A stretch of 44,502 bases of DNA from Catellatospora coxensis (GCF_016862635.1 NZ_BONI01000079.1:1-44502); one strand, 5' to 3'. Positions 1 to 7,449 are shown, counted from the stretch's first letter. Numbers and translations are program-made. Notes: a model not told the origin generated them from the sequence alone.

Positions 1-779
1 CTCGCCGGCCCGCCGTCGCCCGGTGCCCCGCCGCTCGCGCCGTCACCCGGCGCACCGCCGTCCAGGCCGAGCGACTCCAGGCCGCCCCCGGCACCGCCGC
101 CGCGCCCGCCGGACAGGCCGGAGCTGAAGAACACGCCCGCCCAGGCCTGCTTGAACACGCCGTCGTCGGTGGTGGCCGCGGACTGCGCGAACAGCGACTT
201 GCCGAGGTCGTTCCACGTGATCATCGGGACGATCGCGTCGACCCGCTTGTCCTGCGCCGCGAGCAGCAGCGACAGCGCGCCGCCGTACGAGCCGCCGAGC
301 ACGCCGACCCGCGGGTCGCCGGCGGCGTCGAGCTGGATGTCGTCGCGCTTGGCGAGGTGGTCCAGCAGCCGCTGGGCGTCGCGGACCTCGTAGTCCGGGG
401 AGTTCAGGTGGATCTGCCCGGTGCTCGCGCCGAAGCCCTGCGCGGTCCAGGTGAGCACCGCGTACCCGAGCCCGGCCAGATCCTGCGCGTCGAGGGCGAC
501 GCTCTCCTTGGTGCCGCCGAACCCGTGGGCCAGCAGCAGCGCCGGCACCTTGTTCCCGGCGGACGCGCCGTCGGGCAGGTAGAGCCGGGTGTCGAGGGTG
601 ACGTCGGAGTCCCCGAGCGGGCCGGTGCGCACCGACACCCGCTCGTCCACCGTGCGGTAGCCGGGGTCGGCGGGCCAGACCGCCCAGGTCGCCAGGCCGG
701 CCAGCAGGACCACGCCGACGCCTCCGGCGATCCACCGTCTGTTGAGCTTTGCCCGTACCCGGGCCGCGAGCGCGCGCAT
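1..779 (-). CDS. Membrane-anchored alpha/beta hydrolase (X-Pro dipeptidyl-peptidase/S15-like), 3' end beyond window
   Basis: The open frame runs off the left edge, so only about 259 N-terminal residues are visible. A hydrophobic anchor (residues about 16-35, WIAGGVGVVLLAGLATWAVW) follows a basic N-terminus. An alpha/beta-hydrolase fold then shows LLAHGFGG near residues 82-89 and the nucleophile elbow GGSYGG with Ser164. This arrangement is known from S15/CocE-type acyl peptidases and esterases. After residue about 230 the chain becomes a Gly-rich stretch that continues out of view, so the Asp and His of the triad cannot be checked. ATG at 779 is preferred because TACTGT lies 7 nt upstream, as in a leaderless transcript; GTG codons at 788 and 803 are alternatives. 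Substrate is unknown. Confidence 0.8.
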   Translation of the reverse strand, partial: MRALAARVRAKLNRRWIAGGVGVVLLAGLATWAVWPADPGYRTVDERVSVRTGPLGDSDVTLDTRLYLPDGASAGNKVPALLLAHGFGGTKESVALDAQDLAGLGYAVLTWTAQGFGASTGQIHLNSPDYEVRDAQRLLDHLAKRDDIQLDAAGDPRVGVLGGSYGGALSLLLAAQDKRVDAIVPMITWNDLGKSLFAQSAATTDDGVFKQAWAGVFFSSGLSGGRGGGAGGGLESLGLDGGAPGDGASGGAPGDGGPA

Positions 780-786
780 GACCGCC

Positions 787-792
787 ACAGTA
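787..792 (-). promoter_or_regulatory. -10-like hexamer for leaderless hydrolase mRNA
   Basis: TACTGT is separated by 7 nt from the ATG at 779 on the minus strand, with no Shine-Dalgarno between. Inferred only from spacing. Confidence 0.4.
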
Positions 793-877
793 CGGCGAGT
801 CACCCGGGGACCCATCGGGGACAACCCCCACGCAAGCTGAGAGTTCTTTCAGCCGGCGTGTGGGTGGCCTCCAGGTT

Positions 878-1495
878 TCAGCAGCCCTCGCCCTCGGTGT
901 AGCGGAACTCCAGCGTCTCGGCGTCGCCCGCCTCGATGCCCGTGAGCACCCCGGCCTTGGAGAACCGGAAGAACAGCGTGTTCTTGCCGCTGTCGACCGA
1001 CAGCGCCTTCTCGCCGTTCGGGCCGGGCAGCTCCTTGGCCCCGGCGTACATCGCCTTGACCTCGGCGAGCTTCGCGCCCACCTGTGCCCCGGCCGCGGTC
1101 TGGTGCGACTTGCCGTCGGTGCTGAACCACAGCAGCTCGCCGTTGTAGAAGATCACCGCGACGTCGGCGTACTCGCCGCTGCCGAAGCCCGCGACCCAGC
1201 CGGGGCAGCCCGCGGTGCTCTGCTTCTTGGTGACCAGCTTGCCCGCGTCGGCCTTGGCCAGCGCGAGGCCGATGACGTACGGCCCGTACCCGCCCGCGGT
1301 GATGAAGCCCTTCTCCGCCTTCGGACTCGGGCTCGGCGCGGGGGCGGCGCTGCTCGGGGCGGCCGACGGGCCGAGCGAGGTGACGGCCGTCGGCGCGGCG
1401 GCGGGGGTGCCGCCCTTGCCGCAGGCGGCGGTGCCGAAGGCGGCCAACGCGGCCACCACCAGGAGCGGGACGGAACGGCGGAGGATCGATCGCAT
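878..1495 (-). CDS. Putative secreted lipoprotein, unknown function
   Basis: A protein of 205 residues. The N-terminus has two Arg pairs, a hydrophobic core and a lipobox-like TAAC with Cys25, so it is probably lipidated and held outside the membrane. Residues about 30-60 are an Ala/Pro/Ser linker typical of actinobacterial lipoproteins. The rest is a compact domain beginning near GGYGPYVIGLALAKADAGKL, with two Cys (in GCPGW and the very last residue) that could pair. I do not recognise the domain. The chain ends directly on Cys, which is unusual but is read clearly. It is followed by the truncated hydrolase on the same strand, about 100 nt on. Confidence 0.8.
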   Translation of the reverse strand: MRSILRRSVPLLVVAALAAFGTAACGKGGTPAAAPTAVTSLGPSAAPSSAAPAPSPSPKAEKGFITAGGYGPYVIGLALAKADAGKLVTKKQSTAGCPGWVAGFGSGEYADVAVIFYNGELLWFSTDGKSHQTAAGAQVGAKLAEVKAMYAGAKELPGPNGEKALSVDSGKNTLFFRFSKAGVLTGIEAGDAETLEFRYTEGEGC

Positions 1496-1569
1496 GTCCG
1501 GCAGGGTGTCAGCGACGGATCACGAAACGATCAAGAGATCGTGAAGCTGACAGCCGCGAACTGCGCCGG

Positions 1570-1968
1570 TCAGCGGGCGCTGCGGGTGCGGGCCCGGCTG
1601 CCGCGCAGCCGCCGCAGGCGGCCGACGAGCACCGGGTCGTACGCCAGCGCGGCCGGGTCGTCGAGCAGCGCGTTCAGCAGCTGGTAGTAACGCGTCGCGG
1701 AGACCTCGAACTGGTCGCGGATCGCCTGCTCCTTGGCCCCGGCGTGCCGCCACCAGCGCTGCTCGAAGGCGAGGATGTGCCGGTCGCGCTCGGAGAGCGC
1801 CTCCTCCTCGGTGCCCACGGCCGCCGCGGGCAGGTCGGAGTCGACCTCGTCGTCGCGCTCGGCCGGCGAGGTGAGCTCGACAACCGGCTCACGCCGGGGA
1901 ATCGGGACCAGGGGCAGCTCTTCGAGGTCGCTGCCGTCGGCTCGCGAACGCTGTCTGATCTGCTCCAT
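1570..1968 (-). CDS. DUF3263 domain protein
   Basis: A protein of 132 residues. The N-terminal half is acidic and probably flexible. The C-terminal half (from about residue 65, SERDRHILAFEQRWWRHAG, then QFEVSATRYYQLLNALLD) matches the short actinobacterial DUF3263 family, a helix-turn-helix-like module of unknown function. The start at 1968 is chosen because GGAGGGGAC lies 7 nt upstream; a longer open frame reaches 2529 but has no such signal. The very basic C-terminus (RGSRARTRSAR) could contact nucleic acid (inference). It appears monocistronic. Confidence 0.88.
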   Translation of the reverse strand: MEQIRQRSRADGSDLEELPLVPIPRREPVVELTSPAERDDEVDSDLPAAAVGTEEEALSERDRHILAFEQRWWRHAGAKEQAIRDQFEVSATRYYQLLNALLDDPAALAYDPVLVGRLRRLRGSRARTRSAR

Positions 1969-2064
1969 TTTGTCCCCTCCCCGCGGGCCACGTCCCACGA
2001 GTCTAGGTGCGCTGTCGTGATCAACGAAAGATCTGTGATCAGGGTTGCTGTGCCACAAAAGCGA

Positions 2065-2102
2065 CCGGGCGGCCGGGGTGTTCGGATACCCCGGCCGCCC
2101 GG
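2065..2102 (-). terminator. Intrinsic terminator of the ABC exporter operon
   Basis: A perfect 15-bp stem (CCGGGCGGCCGGGGT against its complement, 2065-2079 and 2088-2102) with an 8-nt loop. Read on minus, it is followed after 4 nt by TTTT. It lies 22 nt past the permease stop. Confidence 0.85.
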
Positions 2103-2123
2103 CCGTATGCCTGTCGCCGTGAG

Positions 2124-3110
2124 TCAGCTGATGTCGCGGCGGCGCATCTGCCAGAAGGCGAACGCGAGCACCACCACGACCAGGCCCAGCGCGATCGAAC
2201 CGCTGTCCTGCCAGGTGATCAGCAGCTCCGGCGGGTTGCAGTTGCCCGCGTTGTCGCAGACCGTCTCCGGCGAGCTGTAGTCCATCAGCTTCATCTCTTT
2301 GTTCATCCAGGCGAAGATGTGCACCGGGACCAGGTACTGCTCCCAGAACTGCACCCGGATCATCTGGAACAGGATGGTCAGACCGACCTGCCCGACGATC
2401 ACCACGGCCAGTGCCGCGCCCAGCGCGAGACCGGTGTGCCGGCCGATCGAGGCCAGCCCGAAGCCGAGCGCCGCGAACGCCAGGATCATGCCCAGCCCGC
2501 GCAGCGCGGTCAGGCCGAACGACTGCCACACCCCCGGGGTCAGCCCCTCGGTGGTGCCGCGCAGCTCACCCGCCGCCCACAGGATGCCGGTCCAGACACC
2601 CAGCGCCAGGATGGACAGCGCGGCCACCGACAGCAGCAGCACGCCCAGCTTGGTGCCGAGCACCTTCATCCGTTTCGGCTGCCAGGTCAGCAGGTTCATC
2701 ATGGCCCCGGAGGCCCACTCGGCCCCGACGAACGACGCCCCCAGCAGGAAGGCCACCATCGCCATGATCGCGGCCCAGACCAGGAACAGCTCGCCGTACT
2801 GCGCCTTGAAGTCGAACGACGGCGGCATGAAGTCCTCGGCCCGGAAGTCGGTCCGCTGCGGTCCGGTCCAGCCGTCGTCGGGGCACTTCTCGCCGCACTC
2901 GCGCTTGTACTGCTCGTAGTAGCGGACCTGCTCCTGGTACATCGCCTCGGCCGCCGCCTCGCCCCTGGCGCGCGCCTCGGGGGTGGGCTTGGAGTGGAAC
3001 GCGAACAGGATCGACGCGATCGTCACCAGCAGCAGCAGGCCGATCGGGAAGACCCAGCGGGTCAGCCGGCGCTTGAAGAACCGCCGCCGCTCAGCACGTA
3101 CCAGGCTCAT
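2124..3110 (-). CDS. ABC-2 type transporter permease
   Basis: A protein of 328 residues with about six membrane helices: one near residues 18-37, then a roughly 65-residue external loop with several charged residues and two Cys (CGEKC), then five helices from about residue 108 to the C-terminus. A second external loop carries another Cys pair (CDNAGNC). This is the ABC-2 permease plan, in which two permeases and two ATPases form an exporter. The ATPase is encoded directly upstream, with only the mini-ORF 3107-3178 between, and the permease ATG overlaps the mini-ORF stop as ATGA. Cargo cannot be told from sequence. Confidence 0.9.
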   Translation of the reverse strand: MSLVRAERRRFFKRRLTRWVFPIGLLLLVTIASILFAFHSKPTPEARARGEAAAEAMYQEQVRYYEQYKRECGEKCPDDGWTGPQRTDFRAEDFMPPSFDFKAQYGELFLVWAAIMAMVAFLLGASFVGAEWASGAMMNLLTWQPKRMKVLGTKLGVLLLSVAALSILALGVWTGILWAAGELRGTTEGLTPGVWQSFGLTALRGLGMILAFAALGFGLASIGRHTGLALGAALAVVIVGQVGLTILFQMIRVQFWEQYLVPVHIFAWMNKEMKLMDYSSPETVCDNAGNCNPPELLITWQDSGSIALGLVVVVLAFAFWQMRRRDIS

Positions 3111-3178
3111 GCCTTCTCCTCGCTACGCTCGTCGGCGGCATGTCCGAGCCTGCTGAATCGCTCGCAAAGCTCGCTCAT
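3107..3178 (-). CDS. Translationally coupled mini-ORF cassette, copy 1 (23 aa)
   Basis: A 72-bp ORF that begins MSELCERFSRLGHAADE and ends RSEEKA. Its ATG overlaps the ATPase stop (ATGA at 3178-3175) and its stop overlaps the permease ATG (ATGA at 3110-3107). The 3' end AGCGAGGAGAAGGC supplies a Shine-Dalgarno 5 nt before the permease start. It is homologous to the four copies at 6236-6443 and 7378-7449. The peptide may have no function of its own; the unit may serve as a coupling linker. Confidence 0.6.
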   Translation of the reverse strand: MSELCERFSRLGHAADERSEEKA

Positions 3179-4167
3179 GAGTTCACCCCGCTCTGTGGCG
3201 TGAGCTCCGGCCGCACACTCTGATCGACCGAGCGGACCTGGCCGGGCACCGGGGCGGTGCCGGTCAGCTCCAGGAACACGCTTTCGAGGTCCGCGGTGAC
3301 CGGGGTCAGCTCGCTGACGTACAGCTGGCGCTCCGCCAGCAGCCGCGCGATCAGCGCCGGCTTGTCCACCCCGGACAGGGTGAGGTGGTCGGCGTTCGCC
3401 TGCAGCTGGAAACCCGCCGCGATCAGCACCTGGGCGGCGGCGGACAGGTCCGCGGGCGTCTCCAGGGCGACCTTCACCTGGCCGGACGAGTGCGCCTGCA
3501 GCACCTCGGCGACCGGGCCGGCCGCGACCCGGCGGCCCAGCGAGATGATGGTGACGCTGTCGCAGATCAGCTGGATCTCGCCGAGGATGTGGCTGGACAG
3601 CACCACGGTCATGCCCCCGGCCGACAGCGTGGCCATCATGTCGCGCATCTCGCGGATGCCGCCCGGGTCCAGGCCGTTGGCGGGCTCGTCGAGGATCAGC
3701 AGCTTCGGCTGCTTGAGCAGCGCCGACGCGACGGCCAGCCGCTGCTTCATGCCCAGCGAGTACGTCTTGACGCGCTCCTTGGCCCGCTCGCGCAGGCCGA
3801 CCAGCTCCAGCGCCCAGTCGACGCGCTCCTTGGGCAGGCTGCCCGCGTCGGCCAGCAGGGACAGCGTGTCGCGCGCGGTGAAGTGGGCGAAGAACTGCGG
3901 GCTCTCCACGATCGCGCCGACCTGGCCGACCACGCTGGGCAGGTGCCGCGGCAGCTCGTGACCGAGGATGCGCATCTCGCCGCTGTCCGGCTTGATCAGA
4001 CCGAGCAGCGTACGCAGGGTGGTGGTCTTGCCGGAGCCGTTCGGGCCCAGGAAGCCGTGTACCTGCCCGGCCTCCACATACATCTCGAAGCCGTCCAGCG
4101 CCCGACGAGGGCCACCCCGGGCTCGGTACGTCTTACGCAGGCCTTGGATCTCCAAGACAGCGGTCAC
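3175..4167 (-). CDS. ABC transporter ATP-binding protein
   Basis: A protein of 330 residues. Walker A is GPNGSGKT at 41-48, the signature is YSLGMKQRLA, Walker B is LLILDEPANGLDPGG and the switch His is in VVLSSHILGE. This belongs to the ABC-2/DrrA-CcmA class of exporter ATPases, with an extra roughly 90-residue C-terminal domain. GTG at 4167 is supported by GGAGG 6 nt upstream. It energises the permease encoded next (2124-3110). A self-protection or lipid/drug-export role is possible but nothing nearby identifies the substrate. Confidence 0.93.
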   Translation of the reverse strand: MTAVLEIQGLRKTYRARGGPRRALDGFEMYVEAGQVHGFLGPNGSGKTTTLRTLLGLIKPDSGEMRILGHELPRHLPSVVGQVGAIVESPQFFAHFTARDTLSLLADAGSLPKERVDWALELVGLRERAKERVKTYSLGMKQRLAVASALLKQPKLLILDEPANGLDPGGIREMRDMMATLSAGGMTVVLSSHILGEIQLICDSVTIISLGRRVAAGPVAEVLQAHSSGQVKVALETPADLSAAAQVLIAAGFQLQANADHLTLSGVDKPALIARLLAERQLYVSELTPVTADLESVFLELTGTAPVPGQVRSVDQSVRPELTPQSGVNS

Positions 4168-4283
4168 GGGCGACCTCCTAGGTATTCAGTGACCCCCGCA
4201 CCCTACGGCGTATGCACCCCCCACGCAGCCCTGATCTCCCCCGATTCTTCACAACCCCACCCCGTACCGCACCGGTCACCGAA

Positions 4284-4359
4284 GGTCATCCGATTTGCCT
4301 GGCACCTGGGCGAATGCAGCCTCAAGATACGCACACCTGCCAGGCAAGTCCGACGATCA
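4284..4359. repeat. Palindromic repeat family A, copy 1
   Basis: Imperfect inverted repeat: TTGCCTGGCACCTG on the left and CACCTGCCAGGCAAG on the right, around a centre containing GGGCGAATG...AAGATACGCA. Two further copies are at 29308-29390 and 30421-30495. It lies 3' of the DeoR gene, where it could act as a terminator hairpin. The flanking stretch 4168-4380 shows no gene. Confidence 0.75.
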
Positions 4360-4380
4360 GCGGGACGCGGCGGGCGACGG

Positions 4381-5166
4381 TCAGGCGACGATGACGTTGA
4401 GGCCGGCGTCGCGGAAGGCGGAGACGGCGGCGGGGTCGGCGTTGGAGTCGGTGACCAGGGTTTCGATGCGCTCGACCGGGCAGATGCGGGCGAACGCGTG
4501 GCTGCCCAGCTTGGACGAGTCCGCGATGATCGCCACCCGCTTGGCGCGGGCCACCATCAGCGAGTTCATCGCCGCCTCGCCCTCGTGGTGGGCGGCCGCG
4601 CCGAGGGACACGTCGATCGCGTTGACACCGAGCAGCACCAGGTCCAGGGTGACCTCGCGCAGGATGCCGCCACCGAGCGGGCCGACCAGCTCGAACGACT
4701 GCGGGCGCACCACGCCGCCGGTCACCACGATCTTCATCCGGGAGCGGACCAGCAGCTCGTTGGCGATGTTGAGCGCGTTGGTGACGACGGTGAGCTGCGC
4801 GCCCTCGGAGACCGAGTTCAACTCGGGGCGTACGGCCAGGGCGCGGGCGACCTCGGTGGTGGTGGTGCCGCCGTTGAGGCCGACGACCATGCCGGGCTGC
4901 ACCAGCGCGGCCGCGGCGGCGCCGATGCGCTGCTTCTCGGCCGAGTGCTTGGCGGTCTTGTAGCGCAGCGGCAGGTCGTAGGAGACGCCGCTGGCGACGG
5001 CCCCGCCCCGGGTACGCGTGATCATCTGCTGCTGGGCGAGCTGGTCGAAGTCGCGGCGGATGGTGGCCTGGGAGACGTCGAGCCGCTCGGCGGCCTCCTC
5101 GACGGTCACCCGGCCCGAATCGGTGAGCAGTTCCAGCAGCGCGTTCCAGCGGGCGTACCGGTCCAC
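4381..5166 (-). CDS. DeoR-family sugar-operon regulator
   Basis: A protein of 261 residues. An N-terminal winged helix (about 18-55, VTVEEAAERLDVSQATIRRD) carries the classic DeoR recognition helix. The C-terminal sugar-phosphate-binding DeoRC domain includes GLNGGTTTTEVARAL and the IIADSSKLG segment. GTG at 5166 is chosen because GGAGG lies 5 nt upstream and the family begins just before this helix; a longer frame to 5271 lacks such support. It is divergent from the amino-sugar operon starting at 5355. By family precedent (AgaR, GlpR) it represses that operon until a phosphorylated sugar binds. Confidence 0.93.
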   Translation of the reverse strand: MDRYARWNALLELLTDSGRVTVEEAAERLDVSQATIRRDFDQLAQQQMITRTRGGAVASGVSYDLPLRYKTAKHSAEKQRIGAAAAALVQPGMVVGLNGGTTTTEVARALAVRPELNSVSEGAQLTVVTNALNIANELLVRSRMKIVVTGGVVRPQSFELVGPLGGGILREVTLDLVLLGVNAIDVSLGAAAHHEGEAAMNSLMVARAKRVAIIADSSKLGSHAFARICPVERIETLVTDSNADPAAVSAFRDAGLNVIVA

Positions 5167-5175
5167 CGAGCCTCC

Positions 5176-5307
5176 GTTTGCGCGATTTATGAGCGGATGC
5201 GTGCACACTAGTGCGCGAAACCCGCCCATGCAACGCGATGTGCTGCGCGTATGTGACTCTTGAGTTGCCATCGCCCCAGGCGTCGCGCAGAATAGCGCGC
5301 GAAAACC
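5176..5307. promoter_or_regulatory. Divergent control region with three similar boxes (candidate DeoR operators)
   Basis: Three related sequences occur: GTTTGCGCGATTTAT (5176-5190), and on the opposite strand GGTTTCGCGCACTAGT (5207-5222) and GGTTTTCGCGCGCTATT (5291-5307). All share a GTTT-GCGC core followed by an A/T-rich end. Box 3 overlaps the probable -10 of the plus-strand operon, which fits repression. The operator assignment is inferred; no footprint is known to me. Confidence 0.5.
5265..5293 (+). promoter_or_regulatory. Candidate promoter of the amino-sugar operon
   Basis: TTGCCA (5265-5270), a 17-nt spacer and CAGAAT (5288-5293), about 60 nt before the SIS gene start. Moderate match to housekeeping sigma consensus. 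Confidence 0.4.
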
Positions 5308-5354
5308 CTTACTTTCGAGCCGTTACGCGCACGCCTGCTTGGAGGGCCCACCCC

Positions 5355-6230
5355 ATGACGTACGTCGCCGAAGAGATCGACAGCCAGCCTGAGCTCTGGC
5401 GACGGGCCGCGGCACAGGCCGCCGAGGCGACCGGGGCACTGCCCCGGCCCGGCGAGCGTGTCGCCGTCGTCGGCTGCGGCACCTCCTGGTTCATGGCGAT
5501 GGCGTACGCCGCGCTGCGCGAGTCCGCCGGCCAGGGCGAGACCGACGCCTTCGCGGGCAGCGAGTTCCCGATCGACCGCCCGTACGACCGGATCATCGCG
5601 ATCACCAGGTCCGGCACCACCACCGAGGTCCTCGACATCCTGCGCAAGGCCGGTGACCGGTCCACGGTGCTGGTCGGCGACGTCGACACCCCGGCCGTGA
5701 CCCTGGCCCGCGACGTGATCGCGCTGCCCTGGGCCGACGAGCGCTCCGTGGTGCAGACCCGCTTCGCGACCAGCGCGCTCACGCTGCTGCGCGCCTCGCT
5801 CGGCGAGGACCTGGCCAAGGCCGCCGACGACGCGCGGCGCGCGCTCGCACTGCCGCTGCCGCTCGACCCGGCGACCATCGAGCAGGTCACCTTCGTCGGC
5901 CGGGGCTGGACCAACGGCCTGGCCCAGGAGGCCGCGCTCAAGTGCCGCGAGGCGGCGACGTTCTGGACCGAGGCGTACCCGGCGATGGACTTCCGGCACG
6001 GCCCCATCTCGATCAGCACCACCGGCCGCGCGGTCTGGGCCTTCGGCGCGGTCCCGCCCGGCCTGCGCGAGGACGTCGAGGCGACCGGTGCGACCTTCGT
6101 GCACGACCCGTCGATCGACCCGGTCGCACACCTGATCGTCGCCCAGCGCTTCGCGGTCGCCCTGGCCGAGCACAAGGGCCTCGACCCCGACACCCCGCGC
6201 CACCTGACCCGCTCGGTAGTGCTGTCATGA
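5355..6230 (+). CDS. SIS-domain sugar-phosphate deaminase/isomerase (AgaS / NagB-II type)
   Basis: A protein of 291 residues made of two SIS domains, without the glutaminase domain of GlmS. Visible motifs are VGCGTSWFMA (about 37-46), ITRSGTTTEVLDIL in the first SIS domain, and RGWTNGLAQEAALKCREAA plus DFRHGPIS in the second. Proteins of this kind convert glucosamine-6-P or galactosamine-6-P to the keto-sugar phosphate plus ammonia. ATG at 5355 has GGAGGG 8 nt upstream. The stop overlaps an ATG (ATGA at 6227-6230) that leads in frame into the cassette array. With ROK kinase, NagA and aldolase downstream, a role in GalNAc or GlcNAc breakdown is likely. Confidence 0.9.
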   Translation: MTYVAEEIDSQPELWRRAAAQAAEATGALPRPGERVAVVGCGTSWFMAMAYAALRESAGQGETDAFAGSEFPIDRPYDRIIAITRSGTTTEVLDILRKAGDRSTVLVGDVDTPAVTLARDVIALPWADERSVVQTRFATSALTLLRASLGEDLAKAADDARRALALPLPLDPATIEQVTFVGRGWTNGLAQEAALKCREAATFWTEAYPAMDFRHGPISISTTGRAVWAFGAVPPGLREDVEATGATFVHDPSIDPVAHLIVAQRFAVALAEHKGLDPDTPRHLTRSVVLS

Positions 6231-6235
6231 CTGGT

Positions 6236-6307
6236 ATGAGCGAGCTTGCGAGCGAATCAGCAGGCATCAGTGATGCCGCCGACGAGCGCGGCGAGGAGAA
6301 GGCATGA
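6236..6307 (+). CDS. Mini-ORF cassette copy A (23 aa)
   Basis: Begins MSELASESAGISDAADE, ends RGEEKA. Compared with copies B and C it carries a one-base deletion near the start and a one-base insertion about 20 nt later, so the middle is frame-shifted but total length and end frame are kept. Its stop overlaps the ATG of copy B. Confidence 0.55.
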   Translation: MSELASESAGISDAADERGEEKA

Positions 6308-6375
6308 GCGAGCTACGCGAGCGAATCAGCAGGCTCGGTGATGCCGCCGACGAGCGCAGCGAGGAGAAGGCATGA
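6304..6375 (+). CDS. Mini-ORF cassette copy B (23 aa)
   Basis: Begins MSELRERISRLGDAADE, ends RSEEKA. Start and stop both overlap neighbours as ATGA. GAGGAG 5 nt before the next start supplies its ribosome binding site. Confidence 0.55.
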   Translation: MSELRERISRLGDAADERSEEKA

Positions 6376-6443
6376 GCGAGCTACGCGAGCGAATCAGCAG
6401 GCTCGGTGATGCCGCCGACGAGCGCAGCGAGGAGAAGGCATGA
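6372..6443 (+). CDS. Mini-ORF cassette copy C (23 aa)
   Basis: Identical in sequence to copy B. Its stop overlaps the ATG of the ROK kinase at 6440, so the cassette supplies that gene's Shine-Dalgarno. Confidence 0.55.
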   Translation: MSELRERISRLGDAADERSEEKA

Positions 6444-7381
6444 CCTCGCACCAACCTGACGACGTCGTCGTCTCCATCGACGTTGGCGGCACCGGGATGA
6501 AGTGCGCCCTGGTCGACGTCGCCCACCGGGTACGCCACACCGAGCGCCACGCCACCGGCCGCGAGCGCGGGCCGCAGGCGGTGCTCGGCACCATCCTCGA
6601 CGTCGCCGCGGGACTGGCCGCGACCGCCGCCGAGCGCGGCTGGCGGCCCGTCGGCGCGGGCGTCGTCGTGCCGGGCATCGTCGACGAGGCCAACGGCATC
6701 GCGACGTACTCCTCGAACATCGGTTTCCGGGACGTGCCGCTGCGCCGCGAGATCGCCGACCGGACCGGCCTGCCGACCGCGGTCGGCCACGACGTGCGGG
6801 CCAGCGGCCTGGCCGAGGCTCGGCTGGGCGCGGGCCGTGGCCGTAAGCACGTGCTGGTGGTGCCGATCGGCACCGGGATCGCCGCCGCGCACGTCGTCGA
6901 CGGCACGGTCATGGCGGGCGCGCACGGCGCGGCCGGGGAGATCGGCCACATCGTGGTACGCCCCGGCGGCCCGCTGTGCGGCTGCGGCCTGCGCGGCTGC
7001 CTGGAGGCGCTCGCCTCGGCCAGCGCCGTCGAGCGCCGCTACACCGAACTCGCCGGCAGCCCCGCCACCGCGGCCCAGGTCGCCGCTCGGCTGAACACCG
7101 ACCCCCACGCCGACCAGGTATGGGCGGAGACCGTCGACGCGCTGGCCGACGGGCTGCTCACCGGCCAGGCCCTGTACGACCCGGAACTGGTCGTCATCGG
7201 CGGCGGCCTGGCCGAGTCCGGCGAGACTCTGCTCGCCCCGCTACGCGACGCGCTGGGCAAGAAGGTCACCTTCCACCGCGTACCCGAGATCGTGCGCGCC
7301 GAACTGGGCGACGAGTCCGGCGCCCTCGGCGCGGCCCTGATCGCCCTGGACCTGCTCGAACGTACCGAGGAGAAGGCATGA
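6440..7381 (+). CDS. ROK-family sugar kinase (N-acetylhexosamine kinase candidate)
   Basis: A protein of 313 residues. The phosphate-binding loop is DVGGTGMKCALVD (14-26), the acidic region VVPGIVDEANG follows, the catalytic region is VGHDVRASGLAEARLG, and the ROK zinc site is CGCGLRGC with Cys180, Cys182 and Cys187. ROK kinases phosphorylate glucose, GlcNAc, ManNAc or GalNAc at C6 (or C1) with ATP. The position before NagA suggests it makes the GlcNAc-6-P or GalNAc-6-P that NagA deacetylates. The last residues, ERTEEKA, copy the end of the mini-ORF cassette, so the 3' end of the gene seems to have been joined to a cassette. Confidence 0.9.
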   Translation: MTSHQPDDVVVSIDVGGTGMKCALVDVAHRVRHTERHATGRERGPQAVLGTILDVAAGLAATAAERGWRPVGAGVVVPGIVDEANGIATYSSNIGFRDVPLRREIADRTGLPTAVGHDVRASGLAEARLGAGRGRKHVLVVPIGTGIAAAHVVDGTVMAGAHGAAGEIGHIVVRPGGPLCGCGLRGCLEALASASAVERRYTELAGSPATAAQVAARLNTDPHADQVWAETVDALADGLLTGQALYDPELVVIGGGLAESGETLLAPLRDALGKKVTFHRVPEIVRAELGDESGALGAALIALDLLERTEEKA

Positions 7382-7449
7382 GCGAGCATCGCGAGCGAAT
7401 CAGCGGGCTCGGACATGCCGCCGACGAGCGCAGCGAGGAGAAGGCATGA
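7378..7449 (+). CDS. Mini-ORF cassette copy D (23 aa)
   Basis: Begins MSEHRERISGLGHAADE, ends RSEEKA. ATGA overlaps link it to the ROK kinase stop (7378-7381) and to the NagA start (7446-7449). Its first 30 bases are identical to the first 30 bases of NagA. Confidence 0.55.
   Translation: MSEHRERISGLGHAADERSEEKA

Larger units (their letters stand above)
6236..6443 (+). repeat. Tandem array of three 68-bp coupled mini-ORF units
   Basis: Units at 6236, 6304 and 6372 repeat at 68 bp because each 72-bp ORF shares four bases (ATGA) with the next. The last unit overlaps the ROK kinase start at 6440. Copies B and C are identical. Confidence 0.9.

Noticed and set aside
3385..5211. 608-codon open frame on plus across the ABC ATPase and DeoR genes
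   Set aside because: Antisense to two genes with clear motifs; no start signal.
6236..6443. CRISPR-like direct repeat array
   Set aside because: Repeats are contiguous with no spacers, are themselves in-frame ORFs, and no cas gene is present.
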